A stretch of 64,000 nt of DNA. Origin: Branchiostoma floridae. Lineage: Eukaryota; Chordata; Leptocardii; Amphioxiformes; Branchiostomatidae. The notes under the pieces were generated by a model. It saw only the letters and a program-made list of their open reading frames with translations, did no database searches and was not told where the DNA came from. The DNA lies in assembly GCF_000003815.2 (NCBI RefSeq), contig NC_049989.1, positions 21,275,888 to 21,339,887 on the forward strand. Direction: 5' to 3'. The stretch's first letter is position 1; each line of letters begins with the position of its first letter. Shown here in pieces: positions 22,822 through 33,657 of this stretch. The position numbers and the translations under genes were made by a program.

Positions 22822-23179
22822 CTGGAATAGAAAAGACACTGTAGGATTTAAAACTCAAACTTAGCAAAAATCTAAGTGTCAATTAAGACACTTTATATCA
22901 GTGGATAAACCTTGTCAGCTTAAAACCTGGTTCTTATTGGCAGAGTTTTGGAACTTTAATCTGCAAACGAGGGTACTGTTAGGCTTACATTCTTTTACAA
23001 CTTAATCCTATCAAGTAGAAGATCTTTTAATATACCAAGAATTATTCTGATAGTGTTCTGTCAGAGTACATTTGATTAACTAAAAGTTCACCTGTATGTG
23101 ACAAAACCTACTGACGAAACACTGTCTTTAGATTTCCTATAACTTTTTTATTTAAATTCTGAAACAGTCAGATTCCCAC

Positions 23180-23242
23180 CTGTCAATGAAGAATTCTCCG
23201 TTCCTGCAGCTCCAACTGGAACTGGAACTGGAAAGGGCTCTT
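23180..23242 (-). CDS. NLR2 short V-P-V-G linker exon
   Basis: A 63-nt phase 1-1 exon with acceptor TTCTAG and donor GTGGGAAT. Encodes EPFPVPVPVGAAGTENSSLT. An expanded P-V repeat relative to NLR1 and NLR4, whose versions have one or two P-V pairs. Role as a linker inferred. Confidence 0.72.
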
Positions 23243-23638
23243 CTAGAAGTGGACGGAACTGGTCTGATTACATGTTATTTTTTTAAAGTGGACAGAGAAG
23301 AGTAATATGTAATGGTGTTCTGAACAATAATAAGCAAAATGAAAACAGTTTCAAAACAATTTTAGACCAGAATATTTTGGTTTACCGGTATTTCAAAAGT
23401 GAAAGTGGTTTACTCATGTCATCAGCAACTTGCTTTAATACAATTTGATGATAAAATGAAAACCGTAGAACGCGTTATTCTCTGAAATACGGCTTACGCC
23501 GGGTCACGGACTGACCCCACTGCATGGGTGTAAACAACAGCTTATGTTGCAACAAAGACGCCTTAGATATACATAATGTTTATACTTTTTTGTATCTATA
23601 TGATTTGCCCAGCACAGCCAATGATATGTGCTAAGATA

Positions 23639-24492
23639 AGGCCATACCAATTTTATTTGTTGGTTCTCGGAATCGCCGCTTCTATTTTTCCCATTTCAAA
23701 AAAAAAAAAAAAANNNNNNNNNNNNNNNNNNNNNNNNNNNNNNNNNNNNNNNNNNNNNNNNNNNNNNNNNNNNNNNNNNNNNNNNNNNNNNNNNNNNNNN
23801 NNNNNNNNNNNNNAAACAAGTACTGGACATGCAAAAACAACTATCACCTGCTTATGTTTTCCTTTGTGTTGTAAATCATCGAAAACCACCAATAGATCGT
23901 GAAATTTGTGCTGAAAAATGACGATTCGGCAAACCAAAATGGCCGCCATGTAGCCAGTCACAAGTATGTAAATGAGATGCAATTTTATGCAAATGAGCAC
24001 GCCTCTAGCGTTTTTTGCTTAAACTGCAGCTTTCACAAAGAGAACAATGAATCAGATGTTTCAGGCACTCTTATTTTTTTGGTGAAATGAAGTCATTTTC
24101 TTGTTGCTAACATACATTAGACATTATACTATGCTGAAAAAGTTTTTCAACCTTTTTAAAAGTTTTTTAATGTTGTTAATGATTTACTATGATGATTTAT
24201 TACAACTGTTAAGCTTTATTACTGTGTGTACTTCTGTAATACTGCACATTATTTTGCATTTGTATTGTTGAAATTAAATATAAAATGTATGCTTACATGC
24301 AAATTTTTCATGTAATTGTAACTGGATAAGTATTCTGCCACACATATACCATGGTTTCAGGTCTGGAATTACCAACCTGAAACTCTGGACCTGAATCCAG
24401 ACTTGTTGCAGGTTTTTTTTTTTTTTTCGCCCTGTCGCTCCAACTTTTTTCTGAAAAAATCCGAGAACCAACAAATTAAATTGGTATGGCCT
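23639..24492. mobile_element. Inverted-repeat element containing the assembly gap
   Basis: AGGCCATACCAATTTTATTT on the left (from 23,639) and its complement ending 24,492 form about 32-bp terminal inverted repeats with one mismatch. Both are followed inwards by A-runs. The interior includes 100 N. No transposase seen. A related solo end may lie at about 58,236-58,266 ('ccgagaaccatgaattgacg'). Confidence 0.65.
23714..23813. other. Assembly gap, 100 N
   Basis: Exactly 100 N beside a poly-A run, a conventional gap of unknown size. It lies in NLR2 intron sequence, not in a proposed exon. Confidence 0.99.
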
Positions 24493-25053
24493 AAGTAAGG
24501 ATAATGCTATTGTAAGGACTGTGCTATACTACCTGTTGCACTGTGACCTATGTAATATTGAAAGGACCCATGTTGCAATCCATATCCTGTTTAAACCTAG
24601 ACAAAATACTCTGGTCTAACCCACTAAATTCATCTGACAATACTAGTATATTATGTACACTACTCTTTATGGACAGCCCTTCCCTCCTACAAGCTGTCAA
24701 ATTTTCCACTTTGTGTTCAGTTTCATTTCAAAGACTGGAAGATTCGCTTAATAGTTTAATTTAGATGGGTAAGCCAGCCTTGTGTATGACATACCCTTGA
24801 TTCAGTTCATTTGTTTTTGCTGTTAATTAGATCATTATGTAAGCTTAACAATTAGTTTTCTCCATTGATAATACCATTATGTTTTTATGTTACAATGCTG
24901 ACTTAGTTTATTTTATTGTCAACCTGAGTTATATGTTTTTGTTGTAACGTTAAGTTCCCTTTGTCAAGTTTGATTGAAGGGTACTATGGACTGTTATCCT
25001 TGCTACAACCGACAAACATGTTATCTAGAGCAGAAGACGTTTATAAGCACAAC
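24493..25053. other. NLR2 intron, no gene seen
   Basis: AT-rich intronic sequence between the inverted-repeat element and the small MITE-like element. Nothing coding recognised. Confidence 0.5.
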
Positions 25054-25233
25054 ACAGTCGAACCTGTCTATAGTGGCCACTAAAGGGACCGGACAAATTT
25101 GGCCACTATAGACAGGTGGCCTCTGTATAGAGGTGGTAACTTGTAGATAAAATACCCAAGGGACCGTCAAAAAGTGGCCACTATGGACAGGTGGCCCCTC
25201 TGTAGAGGTGGCCCCTAATACAGGTTTGACTGT
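25054..25233. mobile_element. Small MITE-like element
   Basis: About 180 bp with inverted ends ACAGTCGAACCTGT and ACAGGTTTGACTGT. The interior repeats 'gtggccactatagacaggtgg'. End motif is shared with the 885-2119 element. Confidence 0.7.
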
Positions 25234-25368
25234 ATATGGTCATTGAGTGAATGTGAATAAAATCAATAAAAATATTGCAATGGAATGAAAGAGGCACCTT
25301 GATAATCAGATTAGAAAGAGATCAATCATAATGATTAAATGTATAATTATAATCATTCAAAACTTTAC

Positions 25369-25626
25369 CTTGAAGTTTCCTCCTGAGACCATCCACAACA
25401 CTCTGCAGGTTTGCCTCAGACAGAGCCTCCATCAGGACCTCTATGGTGGCTCTCTCTCCGTTACGCTTCAGCCATTCCTCCAACAGGTCCATACAGCAAG
25501 ACTTGTCATCTCGGTTTCTCCCTTCGATGTTGTCGATGTCGGGTTGTTCAAACCCAAGATGGAAGGCCAGGTCCTTCCAGTCTGAGCTCACCTTTTCCTT
25601 GATGTAATAGAAGTAGTTATGGACAC
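25369..25626 (-). CDS. NLR2 Death domain exon
   Basis: A 258-nt phase 1-1 exon: acceptor TTTACAG before 25,626, donor GTAAAG after 25,369. Encodes 86 residues beginning VHNYFYYIKEKV, then SSDWKDLAFHLGF, IDNIEGRNRDD, CMDLLEEWLKRNG and LMEALSEANL. This is the pattern of a Death domain (W-K-x-L-A, I-x-x-I, L-L-x-x-W). Expected to recruit death-fold adaptors by homotypic contact. NLR4 carries an almost identical module at 53,051-53,308. A read start at the internal Met would drop the first helix and ignore the acceptor. Confidence 0.88.
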
Positions 25627-26246
25627 CTGTAAAGTAAAATAACAGTCTGTGTTATTGATAATTCTACAAGCACCTGCAAAGCAACAGAGAAAATAAGTGT
25701 TACTTTACCGATCATTCCCAACTTTAAAAATTCTTCCTGCGCTCAGTGCTTTTTTGTTCTTGTCTCACTAGCGCTGTTACAAACTCTAATCCTGGTGCAG
25801 GTAAACATTAGAAATACCTGACAGACTTCCAATTCTTACTAGGCTCACTAACCTTGATGACTTGCTTATATCCGTATACAGACTACAGCATGAATGGCAC
25901 TGCAGTTTACATATAACTTATAAGTGCATCATTATGAAATTACAGCATTGTCTAAAACTGGTCTTCAGAATAGTTAGCTCCGTGAGTATAATTATGAATA
26001 CACGTTGTTCTGAATTAGTACATTACTAATATAATCACTGATGTATATCATATGGTTTAAAATTGCAATTATTAGACAATTCGCAATACATATTGAAGCA
26101 CTCATCTCGAGCAATAAAATGGTCTAATTAACCATTGAGGTCTACTGTACATACAACCTGTACATGTACATGTGTATGTGCTGGAGGTATTTTGATGCAC
26201 AATCAGAAATATAACATTTTACCAAGTTGCAAAAGGAACCTCTCAC

Positions 26247-26351
26247 CTCCCACTGGTGACCCTCTACAAGCAGCTGGTTTCTTCTTCCCAGGAAACTCTT
26301 CTCCATCCTCCCCCTTCCTCTTCAGCTGGCTGGTACAGGGTTGGGGGGGAC
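26247..26351 (-). CDS. NLR2 basic linker exon (bipartite NLS-like)
   Basis: A 105-nt phase 1-1 exon with acceptor GAGACAG and donor GTGAGAGG. Encodes PPQPCTSQLKRKGEDGEEF, then PGKKKPAACRGSPVG. In NLR2 it lies upstream of the Death domain exon. In NLR1 and NLR3 it lies between the N-terminal module and NACHT, so the order is not fixed. Confidence 0.78.
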
Positions 26352-26359
26352 CTGTCTCA

Positions 26360-26760
26360 GAGAGATCAAAGTATATAGAATACGCTATATTCCGTATCAC
26401 CCAAGGTACCAGTCTGACAGCGGGAGGGCTCGGGCCGAGGTTGATGCGGAATACACAGTGTTGTATTTTATCTATGTCATACCCACCTGAGAAAACTATG
26501 TTTTGATGCGAAATGCGCCAGAAGTGAAGTTGAACAAATTTGGTTCATTCGACCAAAAAGTGTTACCCAAAGCAATGTTCCAACGTCCGAATCAGGTATT
26601 CGAATTGCCAACCGTGCCACACTCGGCCCCTTGAAATTGTTCGATTTACTCGAAGGAAGCCTGTGTGATACAACTTTCGAACATGTGTGATACGGAAGTT
26701 ATCACACGGTCCGGAACACCCGTATCGAACGTTTTCGCGTCACAGGTATGACATAAATTA
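26360..26760. mobile_element. Dispersed inverted-repeat element (copy 1)
   Basis: Matches 58,563-58,973 along about 400 bp. A nested pair TATGTCATACCCACCTG (26,475) and CACAGGTATGACATA (to about 26,755) forms inverted ends of about 15 bp. A more diverged third copy is at 53,990-54,440. Sits in NLR2 intron 2. Confidence 0.65.
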
Positions 26761-27019
26761 TGGTATCAACTTATCAAGAGCGTCTGCAGTGGCACTGATT
26801 TGATGTACACAATTTTAGAGATGAAGGATTCTGCAGAATAACTCATTTAACAACCTCTATTCCCTCATCTGGTTAGTTTAAACATAGCTTCTACCAACAC
26901 TAAACAAGTTAAGAAGGGTTCTACATGACATTGAATGTACTTCTTTCTACAAACACTGAATTGCTTCTTGTCAGTCAGACTCAGAAGCACCTTCACTTTA
27001 CCTAAAGAACATCTCTCAC

Positions 27020-27065
27020 CTGCAGTTTCACCTGAGTGACCACCTGCACCTTGTCCCTCAGCCAT
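27020..27065 (-). CDS. NLR2 first coding exon
   Basis: ATG at 27,065 starts MAEGQGAGGHSGETA and stops at donor GTGAGAGA in phase 1. NLR4 has the same exon (MAEGLGAAGHPGETA, 54,909-54,954). No domain. The ATG exon is preceded by the 42-bp acceptor minisatellite. Confidence 0.72.
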
Positions 27066-27560
27066 AATGAATCACACAGGTGTCAGGTAGGTGGTAACTG
27101 CACCTGAAATAGGTAGGCATATGTCAGGTATGTGGTAACAGCACCTGAAACAGACAGGTGTGTGTGAGGTATGAGGTTACAGCACCTGAAACAGACATGA
27201 AACATTGTTCTGAACTCCTTGACCCTCACTTCTTGGATACCTGTACGTCAGCACCAGTGGGTCCAGTTTAGATGAACACCTGTCGAAGTCAGCGGGGAAC
27301 ATCCCCTTAAAGGTTCTGTTCTGTTTTCAAAGAGTGTCCTTGTAACAGCACCTGACAGACAGGTGTGTGTCAGGTAGGAGGTAACAGCACCTGAAACAGA
27401 CATGAAACATTTTTCTGAACTCCTTGACCCTCACGTCTTGGATACCTGTACATGGGCACCAGAGGGTCCAGTTTAGATGAACACCTGTTGAAGTCAGCGG
27501 GGAATGTATCCCCTTCAAGGTTCTGTTCTGTTTTCAAAGAGTGTCCTTGTGAAGATGTGT
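27066..27560 (-). repeat. Acceptor-bearing minisatellite and nested duplication upstream of NLR2 ATG
   Basis: Diverged 40-42 bp units ('gtaacagcacctgaaacagacaggtgtgtg') at 27,068-27,200 and 27,345-27,400. A roughly 150-190 bp block with 'ggtccagtttagatgaacac' is duplicated at 27,199-27,343 and 27,392-27,555. On the minus strand units contain CTGTCTGTTTCAG, a splice-acceptor sequence. Confidence 0.75.
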
Positions 27561-28325
27561 GTACATAGATTTTTGTGTAGGGGAGAACTTATGTGTCGTG
27601 TGAAAAATAAAACTCCCAGCGTTTGATACCCAAAACTGCTTTTGAACATTATTGCATAGAATAGGCTATATATTAGACAACATGGGATTCAAACTTCGTA
27701 AAGCATATCATTTCTGAGCATTCGAAATAGGAAAATGGTTCAAAGGCACATGCAAGTAACAATGGTTAATCACAGGAGGTATGGTGTCGCAGAACTCTAC
27801 TTTGTAATTTGGACATGGGCAGAAAAACACTGATCAGGATGTGTGAATTTTACTATCACAAATGACGAGGAAGATCTGTAGTCCCAAACCTATCATGATG
27901 TGCGGCTTCTGCCCAGTTTGTGACATAGGTTCCTGAGTGGGTGAGACGGTCTCACCATAACTTTAATAGTCAAGCGGATATAGCTGGGGAGGGGGGATTT
28001 CAGTCAGCAAATTTGCAAAGGAACTTGCTATCATCGTTTGAATCTTTTTAAGTCTCATCACTTCCGATGATGTGTAATAACATGTAGATTAGCAGTACGG
28101 CTTTTGTAAGTTAGGTTTAAAAATCATCAGTAACTTTGTTTCCAACCGACTTATGCTATTTTTTCCACGAGACCAAAATTATGAATTTCACATGTCGATC
28201 TGACTTTGGCACTTCTGGCTTTCTGGTCTATTTTTTTTCGACACGATATAATTTTGCGACAAATCACACATACCTGGTGGATCATGAAACTCTTAACAGT
28301 CGACAGACGGGATATCTGTACTCAC
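27561..28325 (-). other. NLR2 intron 1, paralogous to 55.4-56.18 kb
   Basis: Clear match to the NLR4 5' region ('gaggaagatctgtagtcccaaacc', 'tttgcaaaggaacttgctatcatcgtttgaatctttt' in part). No coding exon. Confidence 0.55.
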
Positions 28326-28411
28326 TTTCTTCGTGGTTGTCCCCAGAAAACTTCAGAAGACTCTTGGATTCGGTTTTCGAAACTTTTTACTTCCTCCTGC
28401 CGCCATCTTGG
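28326..28411 (-). promoter_or_regulatory. NLR2 promoter / non-coding first exon with YY1-like element
   Basis: CCAAGATGGCGGC on the minus strand (28,399-28,411) followed by a purine-rich 5' exon and donor GTGAGTACAG. Nearly the same as NLR4 at 56,180-56,265. Confidence 0.6.
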
Positions 28412-28599
28412 ACAGTTTATTCGACAATGGGGGTGAGGGGTACGTTAAACGGGACAAAACAGAAAACGTTTACCAAATGAATAATTTCTGCATGATTTTA
28501 TAGGCTACTGTAGTATCTACTGTAATAGAAAAAATACTTAATTGCGCTGCCAGCTAAACTTAAAAATAAAATCTACATTAAATCCCTCGAGGCTGACAA

Positions 28600-28665
28600 A
28601 ATGGACCGTTCCGTGACAAAAACCACCTGTGGGTATTTTTTGGCGGCGCCTCCAGGGCGGAACCA
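28600..28665. promoter_or_regulatory. Conserved upstream element of NLR promoters (copy 2)
   Basis: Carries 'aaaatggaccgttccgtgac' and 'tttttggcggcgcc', shared with 11,150-11,230 and 56,450-56,515. Confidence 0.45.
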
Positions 28666-28681
28666 ATAGCTTAGTGTAGGA

Positions 28682-28729
28682 TCAAGGAGGTTGAAAATAC
28701 AGGTATATATGTATTTTCAACCTCCTTGG
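28682..28729. mobile_element. 48-bp foldback insertion with 5-bp target duplication
   Basis: Arms of 18-19 bp (AAGGAGGTTGAAAATACA and its complement) around an 8-base loop. TAGGA flanks it on both sides (28,677-28,681 and 28,730-28,734). The paralogous site at 56,520-56,540 has a single TAGGA and no insert, so this is a datable insertion. Confidence 0.82.
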
Positions 28730-29044
28730 TAGGATTCACATTGATAATGTTGTAAAAAAAATCCTATCTTTGAATTTCTCAGACAGTTCTTCTTTGGCAA
28801 TACCTCACAATCGTGGTGTTTGCACAAAAGTGATTTCTGTATTGAAAATGTTTTATGAATTCCTTCCATGTATTCCCAAGGGAAGGGATTGGTAACCTGG
28901 TATCCAGCCGTATTATAGCTTCCGAGTCTCTTCTGTCCTAGGACAGATCCCGATTGCAGTCTGTTTCCTAAATCTTAGCATCATTTGAGCTTGGATCGGA
29001 GTTGGCCCTAGGAGAGATCCCGATCGCCATCTGTACTAGTAGAA

Positions 29045-30175
29045 TTGCCGATTCTCCTAGGATTTTATTTTACAGCAGGTACTACAGTGAAAGCAAGCAA
29101 AGCAAAAACCACACTAGCTTCAACCCTGGCAACCACTCAAGACAAAACGGAAAGCAGCAATCCCCACGAATCTGCTCCCAGTTTCCCCATACCTGTTCTC
29201 ATTAGCGCTATCAGTTGTCCAATAGCTGGCATTGTCTTTTTTGGTACCATCATTGCCACAATCAGGTCCTACAGAAGGAACAAAAACCCTCCATCGAACC
29301 CTGCTTCAGGCCAAAATTTCAACATTTCTTTGAGCTCCACAAACACAACACCTTCTGTAGTACCCAGTGGCCACGATCACCTCCATGAGAATTACACCCA
29401 ACATGGTCAGACAGAACAGGACCAGTCTCAGGCTGACATCCGTAACAAAGTCCTGGCAGCCTTAAAGCCAAATTCTCTGCATGATCAGACAAAGCAGGGG
29501 CAATCTCAGGCCAGCACTAAGTCCGACACAAACAAAACAGCTACTATACATGCAGTAACTAGTGGTCATGATCATCAGTATAAAGATGTAAACACCCATC
29601 ATGTACAAGGAAAGTCTCAAGCTGACACCCACAACAAAGTCCTGGCAGCCTTGAATCCAAATCCTATGTACCCATGTGAGGTAGCACCACCAAATCATCC
29701 AAAATCTACCATTGGCCATGATCAGACAGAACAGGGCCAGTCTCAGGCCATCACTAAGATCAACTCAAACACCACAGCGGGTGTGATGACTAGTGGTGAT
29801 GATCACCAGTATGAAGATGTAGACAAACATCATGATCAGACAGGGCAGGGCCAGTCTCAGGCTATCACTGAATCTTTAGATACCAGAAATGAGTCTTATG
29901 GCGCCGGGCCGACTGTCTCACAGCCAAATCCTCTGTATAAGTTTGGGTCGTCCGAATCACAGCCGGGTTCTCTGTACAAGTTTGAGGATCAGCATCAGGC
30001 CGACACAAACCCATTAGATAATGTCCCTCCACGCCTCTCCACTCCCCGCGAAGATGACATATATGTGAAGCCAGATGATGCCCTAAGCACGAGGCCAGCA
30101 AGCCTGTATGAGATGACACCAAATAACATTTGCGATAACGACATGCTCTACTGCCAACCTCCAGCAAACACATAG
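29045..30175 (+). CDS. LRR-less paralogue of the LRR transmembrane receptor (stalk, TM, cytoplasmic tail)
   Basis: 376 codons closely related to the second half of the receptor at 61,838. Thr/Ser-rich stalk (1-45), transmembrane segment FPIPVLISAISC...GTIIATI (47-73), basic stop-transfer SYRRNK, then about 300 hydrophilic residues with repeated modules (GHDHQY, DQTGQGQSQA, TKINSN) and Tyr motifs NPMY, NPLY (NPxY type), DDHQYEDV, DDIYVKP. No LRR exon or signal peptide is seen upstream. The sequence just before it, TTTTATTTTACAG, would work as a splice acceptor, so it may be a 3' exon whose ectodomain lies elsewhere or was lost. The Met start is only the first in frame. Divergent to the NLR2 promoter. 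Confidence 0.72.
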   Translation: MPILLGFYFTAGTTVKASKAKTTLASTLATTQDKTESSNPHESAPSFPIPVLISAISCPIAGIVFFGTIIATIRSYRRNKNPPSNPASGQNFNISLSSTNTTPSVVPSGHDHLHENYTQHGQTEQDQSQADIRNKVLAALKPNSLHDQTKQGQSQASTKSDTNKTATIHAVTSGHDHQYKDVNTHHVQGKSQADTHNKVLAALNPNPMYPCEVAPPNHPKSTIGHDQTEQGQSQAITKINSNTTAGVMTSGDDHQYEDVDKHHDQTGQGQSQAITESLDTRNESYGAGPTVSQPNPLYKFGSSESQPGSLYKFEDQHQADTNPLDNVPPRLSTPREDDIYVKPDDALSTRPASLYEMTPNNICDNDMLYCQPPANT

Positions 30176-31142
30176 TGGCTACATGATAACAATACCTAAA
30201 AGGCCATTCATGAAGTTTTGTCCTCTAAAAGGCTCGCATTTATGGCCATCCGTTGTGCGGTGCGATTTGTGAAACTGTGAATAGATTTATTTTTAAAGAC
30301 TTTTTTAATTAACGTTAACGGTAATAATCATCATTATAAATCTTCACGGAAAGCTTACCAAACAAACGCCCATAAAGCGCCTTCTTCACGGATATAACAA
30401 ATCGCCCAATGACATGTTTCCTGAACAAATGCATGCGCTTGAACATTGAAACACTAGCAAGGTCCTTGCATTGAAAGAGAAAACAGCATCCTGCACTACT
30501 TGAATCACGGCATAAGTTTCATAATATGATCTGTTCCTCAGTCAGTTTCCTCCTCTTTTTAGTAAACACCCAACCACAAACTAAAGACCAAGAAAAGTCG
30601 TGTATTTATTTTAGAGCTCCTATGACGTTTCCTACAAACATAGGACCTTTACATCATAACAAGTAAGTGCACATGTGAAAGACAATAACAGTAGCGCGCC
30701 CAAGATATTTGTGGAAAGGAAATCGTTGTACACCGACCGAGTACAAATAGAAATGGCCAGCAAAAGTGTATAATGAGCCAAAAGAGGCCCCAGAAAGCCT
30801 GCTATGGAGGCTAGTGTATGACTCCCTTACCTGTATTGGCGATCTTTATAGTATCACTTGTCAAAAAGAAAGAGAAAAACCATCAGAATGGCTCCGCCCC
30901 TTAGGCGTTGCCAAAATGGTATACGGAACAAATTGTCCAAATCACCTTCTTTGACTTTAAAATTGACTTAAGGATACTATAATATCAGTACCCGTTTCTA
31001 AATATCATTTTGCAATTTTCTTCATACACATATATATCTCCGTACATTTTGTTTCTCACGAATTTTGGAAGTCTTGACAGGGAATGTTTCCATGCTAAGT
31101 ATAGATTTTGTTAAACACTCCAGTTGTTTTCCTATGTTTGAC

Positions 31143-31182
<40 letters not shown>

Positions 31183-31735
31183 GTATCATTGTTTATAATG
31201 TAAGTGATTCCCTACTGGGTTTATAACAGACACTGCTGTTTGGGCAGTGTAGTTGTACTGATAGTTTGTTTTGTGGATAGACATTAGAGATAATTTATTT
31301 ATTTATTCATCTCAAAATGGGTGGGTAGCCCTACAACTTTTGAAAGTTGATTTCCAAGGGGGCCCACCGTACACCGTAATGAATTGGATTACAGTTGCAA
31401 ATCCTTGACATTCAAGTACTGTACAGTATGCTAATGATGATCTGTAGTAGAGATGAATATATGGACCATTGTAAGTTCTTGTACGGACCAAAGTTTTCAG
31501 GAGTCCATCTTCGCTGTTATAGTGCCTGGTCTGGTCTGGTCTGGTTGTCTTTCACAATCATAGTAACAGTCTCTTAACGATCACGGCAACAAAACTTTTA
31601 TGATTATAGCAACAGAACGAAAAGTATGATATTAAAGGCAGCAAAACACTAAAAATTGCAAAAATTAATCATGAGCACCATTTGTGTTCATTATTGATCA
31701 TTACATTTTATTGATATGAATTGTTTTATTATCGT
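30176..31735. other. No gene seen; (TA)n microsatellite
   Basis: Intergenic AT-rich sequence, with a (TA)n run at 31,146-31,179. The tail of the LRR-less gene's 3'UTR presumably falls at the left. No splice-supported exon or known domain. Confidence 0.5.
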
Positions 31736-31739
31736 TCAC

Positions 31740-33010
31740 ACAAACAGCCCGACCCTGTCCCGGTTTGGTAATGTGACCTTAGCATTGATAAACAAGTCAC
31801 CGTAAATAAGTGACTGAGGAAAAAGTTTCATTTTTACAATATTCAGCAGGAGAAATGTATGGAGCTGAACAAAGTAGACGTTTGTTCTTTGTTTGTCATA
31901 GATTGTTATGATAAGTTACAAATTTTGAAACTTTTCATTGGAAAATTCTGTAACAAAATGCTAACTGTAAGAGTAATCATGTAATATATCACTGCATGGT
32001 ATCATAAGATCTTTTCTTTGTATTGATAAGAACTGTTTGCAATTGATTTCATTAACACAAATAGCCGTCTTGTTCCTGGTTTGGAAATGTCACGACCATA
32101 GCAATACCAATACACAAGTCACTGTAAACAAGTAGTTGAGGACAATGTTTCCTTTTTGCAATATTTAGCAGATAAAATTACCGAGCTGAACAAAATAGAC
32201 GTTCGTTCTTGGTTTGTCATAGATTGTGCATGCGTGATGAGAAATCATTTGAAAATTCTGTAACAAAATACTAAATGTAAAAGTAATCATGTTAATATAT
32301 ATTAAACCTATCATTACATGGTAGAATAAAAACCACTTGGTGTCTTAACTTTCTATTCTATAGTACAAACTTTTATAAGTTACACTGTAACTTATGACCA
32401 AATTGATTGACCCATGTCAATCATCTCAACCTACAGAAACGGAAGACAACAGGTCAGAAAGATGGTTAAAATGACCAGTCTCAGTAAACACTGACAGTTC
32501 TGAAGATGTCAAATCCACTGTGAACGGTGTTAGCGAGGACCCCTAACGGCTGGGGGTGGCAATGCAGCTCGTTCGGTCCAGTTTGTGAAAATAACAGCTG
32601 CGGTGAAACGTCACACCCTGAGAGGCTGCAATTATGTCTTTCTTCATCGCCAGATATTGGAAAAGATATAAACCTTCTATCAATTTGAAAGAATTTAAAA
32701 AAATTCTATAAGAATGTAAAGAATGGATATAAATGTGTAAAATTTGTGAAAGCCCTAATATTTTAATGGTGGACCAATTTGTTTAAACTTGAACTTGTTG
32801 TTGGTCATTGGTTAAAGCCTCAGACACTGTTGTAATACTGATCTTCCAGTTCAGAATTATCTCTTAACCAACTTATAAAAATGGCGCTTCAAACCTCCTT
32901 ATGTCTGTAGTGCGCATAACAGTTACCTGGCTGCTATTCTGATGCTGCACTATTGGGTCACCTCATTGATATTGTACAGATGTAATTTTTAGTTTTGGGG
33001 GAATAACCCT
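31740..33010. repeat. Duplicated NLR3 3' flank
   Basis: 31,740-31,990 and 32,040-32,290 are tandem copies of one segment ('gagctgaacaaagtagacgt', 'ttggtttgtcatagattg'). The whole stretch matches 45,890-46,830 downstream of NLR4, so the NLR3/NLR4 duplication extends well past the poly(A) sites. No gene. Confidence 0.7.
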
Positions 33011-33488
33011 TAACCTAAAGTCTCTACAGTCTGGCCAAATATGTTTGTCTTGTTATGTTTTTGTTTTTGTTTTCCATGGCCTGGTGCCTGTTTTAAACAA
33101 TGAGTAAGAGTAAAATAATGAATGAATCAACATGAACATGGAATAAAAGCTTTATTGACACAAAAAGTACAGCGACTTTCATATGGCATGATAGAGATCT
33201 TGAACCAGTCTAGCTCACTGAAAAGCGTTTCTTCCACAGAGGAGGCAGACACTATGTACAGTATTTATAGGTTCATTGTACCGGGGATGTTCCCCTAGCT
33301 CTTTTCAACAAGAACATCAAACAGTGGACTACGCTTAACATCCCACCCTAAGGACTGCAACCCTTTGCACTAGGGTGGTGGGGGGTTAGTAAAAGGCCAA
33401 ATATGAATTGGGACATCTGCAAGCAGATGTTAGGGTGAAAGATCTTAACTGTTTTTGAGTGACGGACAGTCAGATAGAATTAGCCTTG
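33011..33488. other. NLR3 distal 3' flank with dispersed-repeat tail
   Basis: Contains the 'ctggccaaatatgtttgt ... atgaatgaatc ... aataaa' block common to the NLR2, 3 and 4 flanks. No gene. Confidence 0.5.
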
Positions 33489-33657
33489 TTTATTTCCTTT
33501 CTTTGTTACATCATTTGTTGTCTGGTGTCCAGATGTGCAATCAAATAAGCAGTTGAAGAGTAGAGTTGTCAGGAATGTGGATACAGTCTCCAAGCGGATG
33601 TTGGAGTGATGTTTTTTGAGTGATGGCCGGGCTTTCAACCATTCAGGAGAGCCATAC
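33489..33657 (-). other. NLR3 terminal exon with poly(A) signal
   Basis: Acceptor TTACAG before 33,657; exon begins GTATGGCTCTCCTGAATGG and reaches AATAAA at 33,489-33,494 on the minus strand. A frame through it happens to be open (YGSPEWLKARPSLKKHHSN) and is similar to NLR4, but the NLR2 copy is stopped, so coding is doubtful. Confidence 0.62.

Noticed and set aside
28684-28727. microRNA precursor
   Set aside because: The hairpin is too short (48 bp in all) and is better explained as a foldback insertion with a 5-bp target duplication.
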